NCBI GenBank assembly: GCA_017629455.1
Contig: JAGBXE010000138.1
Coordinates: forward strand, 1 to 10,170
From: Kiritimatiellia bacterium
GTDB lineage: Bacteria > Verrucomicrobiota > Kiritimatiellia > RFP12 > UBA1067
Direction of reading: 5' to 3'
Length of the DNA stretch: 10,170 nucleotides
A program made the translations under genes and the position numbers. How positions within the stretch are numbered: position 1 is the first letter of the stretch; each line of letters opens with the position of its first letter. A model generated the notes under the pieces. It made no database searches, was not told the DNA's origin, and was given only the letters and a program-made list of their open reading frames with translations. Positions 1-5,212 of this stretch are shown here, piece after piece.

Positions 1-520
1 CTAAAGAAGCTGCCATAATGACGACCATGAGCACCGCCGAACCGAAATCGCTCAGAAGCGGCGAGAGTAAACGCGTCATCAGCAAGTGCCCGATCGCACC
101 GCCCGCGTCAGGTATGTTTACCGAGCGCATCGCGGCAGCTATCGCGCCTGAACCGGAGACGGTCTGCAAAATGGACGAGACTGAAACGAGAAAAGTGAAA
201 AGCCACCCGATACGGACAAGAAACGAGCCGAAACGTTTGCCGCGCGCGCGACAGACCGCCGCAACGACACATACTACCGGCACCACCCAAACTGCAAGAC
301 CAAATATGGCATAACCCCAATATGCAAACGTATCTCCCAATGCACCTATCAGATTCGCCGAAGGCGTAGGCGGAACATTCAATGCTGGCATCGAACGCCA
401 ATCGTACGTTAGAAGCGCTACGAGCGGAAAAAGCGCTAGCGGCACGAGAAGCCACGCGAAAAAGCCGCGCAGCAAATCGAGCTCTGCGTTATCTTGCCTT
501 GAATACTGCTGATCTTTCAT
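1..520 (-). CDS. ftsK: DNA translocase FtsK, N-terminal membrane part (partial, 3' end outside window)
   Basis: Only the first 173 codons are in the window, and the frame is still open at the edge. The translation begins MKDQQYSRQDNAELDLL and contains four hydrophobic segments at about residues 16-38, 64-90, 100-120 and 151-173. The loop after the first helix has an N-L-I-G-A-L-G-D pattern (residues 56-63), and an A-G-G-A-I-G-H-L-L stretch (139-147) precedes the last helix. Both are typical of the four-helix FtsK membrane domain, which anchors the septal DNA pump; the motor and gamma domains would lie beyond base 1. The start is well fixed, because an in-frame stop (536-538) lies 18 bases upstream and this is the first ATG after it. 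It overlaps the preceding small gene by 32 bases and has only a weak GAAG upstream, so translation is probably coupled. Identification rests on the membrane domain alone; the family is likely but the ATPase cannot be seen. Confidence 0.8.
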   Translation of the reverse strand, partial: MKDQQYSRQDNAELDLLRGFFAWLLVPLALFPLVALLTYDWRSMPALNVPPTPSANLIGALGDTFAYWGYAIFGLAVWVVPVVCVVAAVCRARGKRFGSFLVRIGWLFTFLVSVSSILQTVSGSGAIAAAMRSVNIPDAGGAIGHLLMTRLLSPLLSDFGSAVLMVVIMAASL

Positions 521-659
521 TTTGCTGCGACTTCGTTACCGGCTGCTGGACAGACCCGGACTTTACGGCATGGTAGATGACAATTGCCAGAACGAGCGAA
601 AGTATCTTAAGACCCCAATCGCCGTTACTGAACCATTCACGCATCTTGCCAAATATCAT
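489..659 (-). CDS. 56-residue single-pass membrane protein resembling the YbbR/CdaR N-terminal anchor
   Basis: This small gene fills the space between cdaA and ftsK. It begins MIFGKMREWFSNGDWGLKIL, continues into one hydrophobic helix (about residues 17-32), and ends in a polar tail of about 24 residues rich in Q, K and S. The N-D-W-G-L-K-I-L-S-L pattern followed by a hydrophobic stretch is what YbbR/CdaR proteins show at their N-terminus. Those proteins then carry several extracytoplasmic YbbR domains, which are absent here. The gene is supported by an ATGA overlap with the cdaA stop codon, by a strong AAAGGAGG six bases before the ATG, and by its position directly after cdaA, where CdaR is usually encoded. 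It may be a reduced CdaR that contacts the cyclase membrane domain, or an unrelated small membrane protein. The existence of the gene is well supported; its function is inferred. Confidence 0.78.
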   Translation of the reverse strand: MIFGKMREWFSNGDWGLKILSLVLAIVIYHAVKSGSVQQPVTKSQQNERSAVFKAR

Positions 660-1489
660 TTCACTCCTCCTTTGGCAAAACGACCAAGAAACTTGGGAAT
701 AAATTTCGAGGTGAAGAACTGAACGATCCGGCTCTGGCTGTTCGGATTAGGCAAAGCCTTTGTGAGCCAACGCTCCAGCGATGAAACACACTGCTGGCCT
801 GAGTACTTTATAAGCCTTCCGTTATGCGCAACGGAAACTGCGCCCGTTTCTTCGGAAACGACGATGACGAGCGCATCTGTCTCTTCGGAAAGCCCAACTG
901 CCGCGCGATGGCGCATCCCCCCGCAGTCAAGGTCAGGATTGCCTGAAACGGGGAAAACGCAATGCGCCGCCGAAAGGCGCCCGTCGCGCAGTGTAACGCC
1001 GCCATCATGAAGCGGCATTGGAGGCGTAAAAATACACTCCAGCAATTCACGCGAAAAAGTGGCGTTAAGAGGTACACCCATTTCTTCGTAGCCTTTGAGC
1101 GATATGCCGCGCTCAAACGCCAGGAGCGCGCCTATTCGGTGCTTTGAAAGAGCCGCGATTGTCTCGGCTACGAACGTTGGCGTCGCTGCTCCATCGGACC
1201 CATAACGACGCTTTTCAATAGACCGAAACGCGCCTACCTGACTAAGAACGCGGCGTATCTCCGGCTGAAAGATTACGACTGTCGAAATCGCCAAATATAC
1301 AAGGAGCGTACGGATGATTGCCGAAAGTACATCGAACTGGAAAAGATACGTAAAGGCAAACATGGCTGCTGCTAATATGCCAATGCCTGTGAGCGCCTGC
1401 CCGACGCGCGAACCTTTCGCGCGTTTCAGGATTGCGTATATCACCAGATACAAAATAAATATCTGGGCAATAGCAGACACATCAACCAC
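656..1489 (-). CDS. cdaA: Membrane diadenylate cyclase, CdaA type (c-di-AMP synthase)
   Basis: CdaA enzymes condense two ATP molecules to c-di-AMP at the cytoplasmic face of the membrane; the messenger controls osmolyte and potassium transport and wall homeostasis. This 277-residue protein has the usual family length. It has three N-terminal helices at about residues 5-20, 31-48 and 53-73, then the linker FQPEIRRVLSQVG, then the DAC domain at about 95-220. Catalytic-motif regions are visible: PLHDGG at 149-154 (the family usually has DGA), RHRAA at 183-187, and VSEETGAVS at 201-209. The start is GTG at 1489, overlapping the ftsH stop by 8 bases. A GGAGG nine bases upstream supports this start over the next in-frame GTG three codons later. 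The gene is followed by the 56-residue YbbR-like gene with an ATGA junction. The family call is firm; activity with the altered motif is not proven by sequence. Confidence 0.93.
   Translation of the reverse strand: MVDVSAIAQIFILYLVIYAILKRAKGSRVGQALTGIGILAAAMFAFTYLFQFDVLSAIIRTLLVYLAISTVVIFQPEIRRVLSQVGAFRSIEKRRYGSDGAATPTFVAETIAALSKHRIGALLAFERGISLKGYEEMGVPLNATFSRELLECIFTPPMPLHDGGVTLRDGRLSAAHCVFPVSGNPDLDCGGMRHRAAVGLSEETDALVIVVSEETGAVSVAHNGRLIKYSGQQCVSSLERWLTKALPNPNSQSRIVQFFTSKFIPKFLGRFAKGGVK
666..673 (-). promoter_or_regulatory. Strong ribosome binding site for the 56-residue gene
   Basis: The minus strand reads AAAGGAGG, followed by six bases and then ATG at 659. It lies within the last codons of cdaA. 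It is the best Shine-Dalgarno match seen in the window and fixes the start of the small gene. Confidence 0.8.
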
Positions 1490-3323
1490 GGATTAAAGCC
1501 TCCACGTCGCGTCCGTCCATAGTTTCGCGTTCGATAAGTGCCTTAGCAAGGCGCTCTAAAGCTTCTTTGTTCTGTTCGATAAGCTGCCGCGCCTCAGTGT
1601 ATGCTTCATCGATAAGACGCTTAACTTCATCGTCGATCTCACGCGATGTTTCCTCGCTAAACTGAGGCGGCAACTCATGCTGCGAAAGCTGCGAGCTTTC
1701 CATAAAAGTCTGGAAGCCAAACTTGTCGCTCATCCCGTAACGGCAAACCATCTCGCGAGCAATGCGCGTAACTTGAGCAATATCTTGAGCTGCGCCTGTA
1801 GAAATATCAGAGGTAAAAAGTTCTTCGGCTATGCGCCCGCCGCAGCAAATGCGCATCTCGGCTAGGAAATGGCGCTTTGTTCTGTTGAGGACATCGCGTT
1901 CAGGAAGCGACATCGTAGCGCCAAGCGCGCGGCCGCGCGGAATGACCGTGACCTTATGAAGAGGATCGGCATCGGGCAAGAGTACCTGCAGCAGCGCGTG
2001 CCCCGCTTCATGCCAGGCGGTGGTTTCGCGGTCTTTCTGCGAGTACCCGGCCGACTTGCGCTCGCGGCCCCAAATCACCTTATCGCGTGCCTCGTCGAGC
2101 GTCGCCATATCGACACCTTCAAGCTTTTTGCGCACCGCCATCAAAGCCGCCTCATTGAGAAGGTTGGCAAGATCCGCCCCAGAAAAGCCTGGGGTGCCGC
2201 GCGCTACGCGCGAAAGATCGGCATCTTCGGCAAACGTAATTTTAGCGCCGTGAAGCTTAAGAATCTCTTCGCGGCCTTTGAGCGTAGGAAGCTCAACTAC
2301 GACCTGGCGGTCGAAGCGGCCGGGCCTTAAGAGCGCCGCGTCAAGCGTATCGGGACGATTGGTTGCCGCAATAACGATTACTCCTTCATTGGCATCGAAG
2401 CCATCCATCTCGACAAGCATCGTATTCAGCGTCTGCTCATATGCGTGCGAGCCGCCGAAAGAACCGGCCCCCGTGCGCTTTTGGCCGATAGAGTCGATTT
2501 CGTCGATAAAGACAATGCACGGCGCACGCTTCTTCGCCTCGGCAAAAACATCGCGCATGCGGCTTGCGCCGACGCCAACGAACATCTCTTCGAAATCGCT
2601 GCCGCTCATCGCAAAGAACGGCACCTTAGCTTCGCCCGCGATTGCGCGCGCAAGAAGCGTTTTGCCCGTGCCGGGAGGACCGACGAGAAGAACGCCCTTT
2701 GGAATGCGCCCGCCGAGGCGCTTAAACGCCGATGGGTCTTTTAGGAACGAAACTATCTCCTGCACTTCTTCGCGCGCCTCGTCGACACCGGCAACATCGG
2801 CGAAAGATGTTTTATTCCCCTTTTCCTCGCAGCCGTTCAAAACACGCGCGCGCGACTTGCCAAAACCGAACGGACCGCCACCGCCAGCGCGGCGGAAGAA
2901 AAACCAATAGAACAAGAACATCATCCCGACAAAGAAAAGTGTTTGGATGATGAACGGCGACAATGCGCTCTTACGCTCCTTGACGACCACCTTAATGGAA
3001 CTGTTTAAGATATCGGTCATCGTACCTTCGTTCTCGCCGGGAACGAGTGAAACGCGATACGACTCACGCTTGGGATTGCCTTTTTCGTCAAGGTCATCAA
3101 GTTCCTTTTCGCCAGTAAGGAACGTTTCGCCCTCGTCACGGTCGACAATGCGTGTAACAGGCTCGATGAGCTTTCCCTGCTCCATCGCCTGATAGAATTC
3201 AAGTAGCGTTATTTCACGCACGCTCGGCGGATTCGGGTTCATACGATACATCGCAAAGAAAGCTACCGCCACCATTGCAATTAGGAGCCACGAACGCCAT
3301 GCCTGTTTAGGTTGATCTGCCAT
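1482..3323 (-). CDS. ftsH: ATP-dependent zinc metalloprotease FtsH
   Basis: FtsH is a hexameric, membrane-anchored AAA+ protease that degrades misfolded membrane proteins and selected regulators. At 613 residues it has the usual length. It has a first membrane helix at about 11-27, an extracytoplasmic domain at about 30-120, and a second helix at about 122-143. The AAA module contains Walker A GPPGTGKT (215-222), pore motif FVGV (248-251), Walker B IVFIDEID (270-277) and the second region of homology with [18 protein letters not shown] (321-338). The peptidase domain carries HEAGH (438-442), whose histidines bind zinc, and a likely third ligand D514 in STGAAQDI. A charged helical C-terminus follows. 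The usual HDEREQTLN segment before the second region of homology reads SHAYEQTLN (292-300). The ATG at 3323 has no Shine-Dalgarno but lies seven bases after a TATAAT box, suggesting a leaderless message. It is the first gene of the ftsH-cdaA-small gene-ftsK unit. Confidence 0.97.
   Translation of the reverse strand: MADQPKQAWRSWLLIAMVAVAFFAMYRMNPNPPSVREITLLEFYQAMEQGKLIEPVTRIVDRDEGETFLTGEKELDDLDEKGNPKRESYRVSLVPGENEGTMTDILNSSIKVVVKERKSALSPFIIQTLFFVGMMFLFYWFFFRRAGGGGPFGFGKSRARVLNGCEEKGNKTSFADVAGVDEAREEVQEIVSFLKDPSAFKRLGGRIPKGVLLVGPPGTGKTLLARAIAGEAKVPFFAMSGSDFEEMFVGVGASRMRDVFAEAKKRAPCIVFIDEIDSIGQKRTGAGSFGGSHAYEQTLNTMLVEMDGFDANEGVIVIAATNRPDTLDAALLRPGRFDRQVVVELPTLKGREEILKLHGAKITFAEDADLSRVARGTPGFSGADLANLLNEAALMAVRKKLEGVDMATLDEARDKVIWGRERKSAGYSQKDRETTAWHEAGHALLQVLLPDADPLHKVTVIPRGRALGATMSLPERDVLNRTKRHFLAEMRICCGGRIAEELFTSDISTGAAQDIAQVTRIAREMVCRYGMSDKFGFQTFMESSQLSQHELPPQFSEETSREIDDEVKRLIDEAYTEARQLIEQNKEALERLAKALIERETMDGRDVEALIRG
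1499..1503 (-). promoter_or_regulatory. Ribosome binding site for cdaA
   Basis: GGAGG on the minus strand lies inside the final codons of ftsH, nine bases before the GTG at 1489. It decides the cdaA start, since the alternative GTG three codons later would be 18 bases away. Confidence 0.65.
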
Positions 3324-3329
3324 ACTTAC

Positions 3330-3338
3330 ATTATACCA
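3330..3338 (-). promoter_or_regulatory. Extended -10 promoter for the ftsH unit, probably giving a leaderless mRNA
   Basis: On the minus strand the 48-base gap before ftsH contains TGGTATAAT, a perfect sigma70-type -10 box with the TGn extension. No TTGACA-like box lies 16-18 bases upstream (CTCTTT at 17), as is common for extended -10 promoters. Six bases separate the box from the ATG, so transcription would begin at or next to the start codon. The absence of a Shine-Dalgarno agrees with this. The promoter class assumes a standard housekeeping sigma factor. Confidence 0.6.
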
Positions 3339-3371
3339 AAAGAGATGAGCAAAAAGAGGGACGGGAAACGG

Positions 3372-4646
3372 TTAGCGGGCATCCGACATGAAGGGGTCGA
3401 CGCCTTCAGGGAAATCGAGGCGCAAGACAACCGATCTGCCGGCATATCTCTCGGCATCGATCCCTTTGACGTGTAGCGTCTTCTTGCCCTCCTGCCAGCG
3501 ATTCGGCATAACCGCTAGTTCACTCTCCAGATTGCTTGAATCGTTGAGTACCGTCACCTTGGACGGCAAGACGCTTAGCGGATAAAGATCAAGCCCTGTC
3601 TTGTCCAGCCCGTGCGCGCAATGGACATACACCGTACCGCCGCGCCGCGTTACATAAACGTTCTCGCCTTTCTCCGGCCACGGCACAGTCGTCGTTTTGC
3701 AGTATGACTCCTTGACGCGACGATACCACGCGCCCGTCTTCGCCAGAAGTTGGAGAACCTCATCGGGCAAAGAGCCGTCGGCCCTGGGCCCGACGTTCAG
3801 CAGAAAGTTGCCGCCCCTCGAAAGCGCCTGGTCGATTGCGCGCGTGCAGTAGCCGACCGTGCGATAGTCCTCGTTGACGCGGAAGCCCCAGCTTCGCGCA
3901 CCGACGGAATCGCACGCTTCGGTGGGCTTCTCGAACGCGGCACCAACCGGAAGCCCGCGCTCCGGAGTGGAATAGTCGCCACCCTCTCCCCATCCGCGGT
4001 CGTCGATTTTTATTCCGGGCTGGAGCTTGCGCACAAGCATGTTCATCTCCGGCGCGTCGATGTGCGTAGGGATGTCCCAGAAGAGACAGCATATCTCGCC
4101 GTACGATGTCATCAATTCCGTTATCTGCGCTTTGACGAATTCCTTGAATACGCCCATATCAGGTACGTCGCCTGCTTCGGGCGGCGTCTGATGCGTCGAA
4201 AGCTTATTGTAGCCGTTAGGATGATTCCAGTCGGGATTAGAAAAATAGAACCCAAGCTTTATTCCGCGCCGCCGGCAGGCTTGAGACACTTCACGCACAA
4301 GGTCGCGCCTTGCCGGGGAATTCATGACATTGAAGTCCGTCGTCTTCGTGTCCCACATGCAAAATCCGTCATGGTGTTTTGTGGTGAAGACGATATATTC
4401 CGCCCCTAGCGACTCTGCCGCCTTGACGAGACTTTCTGCGTCAAATTTCTCCGCAGTGAAACCGGCGACACGTTTAGCATACTCGCGACGCGGCATCTTC
4501 TGCCGCCATCTCTGCTGCTCATGATACCCGTCAACTGAATATATGCCCCAGTGGACAAACATTCCAACGCGGCGCTCAAACATTTCCCATTCACCGGCAA
4601 ACGCGTTTGCCGCAGCAAAAAAAGCTAAAACGATTGCTAACTTCAT
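3372..4646 (-). CDS. Secreted alpha-L-fucosidase, glycoside hydrolase family 29
   Basis: GH29 enzymes release alpha-linked L-fucose from glycans by a retaining mechanism, using an aspartate nucleophile. This 424-residue protein starts with a clear signal peptide (MKLAIVLAFFAAANAFA, cleavage likely after residue 17), with no lipobox cysteine, so it is probably periplasmic or secreted. The catalytic barrel begins almost at once: GMFVHWGIYS (28-37), then TTKHHDGFCMWDT (88-100), FYFSNPDWNHP (133-143), LFWD (188-191), GDYSTPER (223-230) and GGNFLLNVGPRADG (278-291). D191 aligns with the nucleophile of the family's usual WFD motif. A short beta-rich tail occupies about 320-415, with no extra carbohydrate-binding module. 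It sits alone between two housekeeping units, after a possible promoter, with no sugar transporter or fucose catabolism gene in view. The family call is firm; linkage preference and source glycan cannot be read from sequence. Confidence 0.93.
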   Translation of the reverse strand: MKLAIVLAFFAAANAFAGEWEMFERRVGMFVHWGIYSVDGYHEQQRWRQKMPRREYAKRVAGFTAEKFDAESLVKAAESLGAEYIVFTTKHHDGFCMWDTKTTDFNVMNSPARRDLVREVSQACRRRGIKLGFYFSNPDWNHPNGYNKLSTHQTPPEAGDVPDMGVFKEFVKAQITELMTSYGEICCLFWDIPTHIDAPEMNMLVRKLQPGIKIDDRGWGEGGDYSTPERGLPVGAAFEKPTEACDSVGARSWGFRVNEDYRTVGYCTRAIDQALSRGGNFLLNVGPRADGSLPDEVLQLLAKTGAWYRRVKESYCKTTTVPWPEKGENVYVTRRGGTVYVHCAHGLDKTGLDLYPLSVLPSKVTVLNDSSNLESELAVMPNRWQEGKKTLHVKGIDAERYAGRSVVLRLDFPEGVDPFMSDAR

Positions 4647-4662
4647 AATCGACTTGGCTCTA

Positions 4663-4668
4663 TTTATA
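4663..4668 (-). promoter_or_regulatory. Possible -10 box for the fucosidase gene
   Basis: The 50-base gap before the fucosidase holds TATAAA on the minus strand, 16 bases before the ATG. There is no convincing -35 at the usual distance and no TGn extension. It is flanked by two copies of AGTCGATT (4647-4654 and 4684-4691), 37 bases apart, the nearer of which touches the start codon. The gap has no hairpin followed by T residues, so read-through from the upstream unit is possible. This is a weak call. Confidence 0.3.
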
Positions 4669-4696
4669 CTGTAACACTAATACAATCGACTAACTC

Positions 4697-5212
4697 TTAA
4701 ATGGCGTAGTGGCGAATTTCGCTTCCATCAAAAAAGCCTATCGAGCGTGAAGAACCCGCCTTTGGCAAAGAAACCGACCCCGGGTTAAATATACGCATGC
4801 CATTTTCCAGCGTCTTAAGTTCTGGAATATGCGTATGTCCATGAGCAAGTACGCTGCCAGTACCAAGCGGCGGCAAATTGCGCTCGTTCCAAATGTGGCC
4901 ATGCGTAAGAAAGAACTTTTCTTCTCCCGCCTCCAGTATGGCATAATCGGACATCATCGGAAACTCAAACATCATCTGGTCGACCTCGGCATCACAATTG
5001 CCGCGAACGGCCACTATGCGCTCTTTGATGGAGTTTAGAATTTTTGCAACCTTAACTGGGTCGTAAAAATCTGGTACACCATTACGCGGGCCGTGGTATA
5101 GCAAATCGCCTAGCAAAACTAAGCGCTCATAACCCAACTCTTCGGCCTTCTTAAGCGCTGCTTCAAGCGCCGAAGGTACACCATGAATATCACTTAAGAA
5201 TGCTATTTTCAT
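4697..5212 (-). CDS. yfcE: YfcE-type metallophosphoesterase (phosphodiesterase)
   Basis: This 171-residue protein is close in layout to E. coli YfcE, a manganese-dependent cytoplasmic phosphodiesterase active on model substrates whose natural substrate is unknown. The calcineurin-like metal ligands appear in order: D8 and H10 in SDIHG, D36 in LLGD, N72 in RGNCD, H104 in LTHGH, and H126/H128 in AHGHTH. The subfamily signatures HGPRN (40-44), RGNCDAEVDQM (70-80) and FNPGSVSLPK (142-151) are also present. No signal peptide or membrane segment is seen. The ATG at 5212 overlaps the stop of the nuclease gene by four bases (ATGA). An AAAGGAG lies seven bases upstream, making it the last gene of the glyA unit. 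It could instead act in another small phosphoester pathway; the neighbours do not settle this. Confidence 0.92.
   Translation of the reverse strand: MKIAFLSDIHGVPSALEAALKKAEELGYERLVLLGDLLYHGPRNGVPDFYDPVKVAKILNSIKERIVAVRGNCDAEVDQMMFEFPMMSDYAILEAGEEKFFLTHGHIWNERNLPPLGTGSVLAHGHTHIPELKTLENGMRIFNPGSVSLPKAGSSRSIGFFDGSEIRHYAI

Noticed and set aside
108..455. 115-codon minus-strand frame near the left edge
   Set aside because: It lies in another frame of the ftsK 5' region; the frame giving four membrane helices and the FtsK-like loops is clearly the coding one.
2278..2910. 210-codon open frame on the plus strand inside ftsH
   Set aside because: It is antisense to the AAA and peptidase-coding region of a clearly conserved FtsH, its product is S/R/P-rich with no recognisable domain, and it is explained by codon bias of the real gene.
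3324..3371. Possible terminator between the fucosidase and ftsH
   Set aside because: The transcribed strand has T runs (CTCTTTTT and CTCTTTT) but no stem that could form a hairpin before them, so no intrinsic terminator is called.
3750..4409. 219-codon open frame on the plus strand inside the fucosidase gene
   Set aside because: It is antisense to conserved GH29 motifs, has no domain resemblance and no ribosome site of note.
4692..4697. CRISPR, tRNA, insertion sequence or attachment site in the intergenic gaps
   Set aside because: The only gaps are about 50 bases each and contain no repeats beyond one 8-base pair, no cloverleaf and no transposase remnant.
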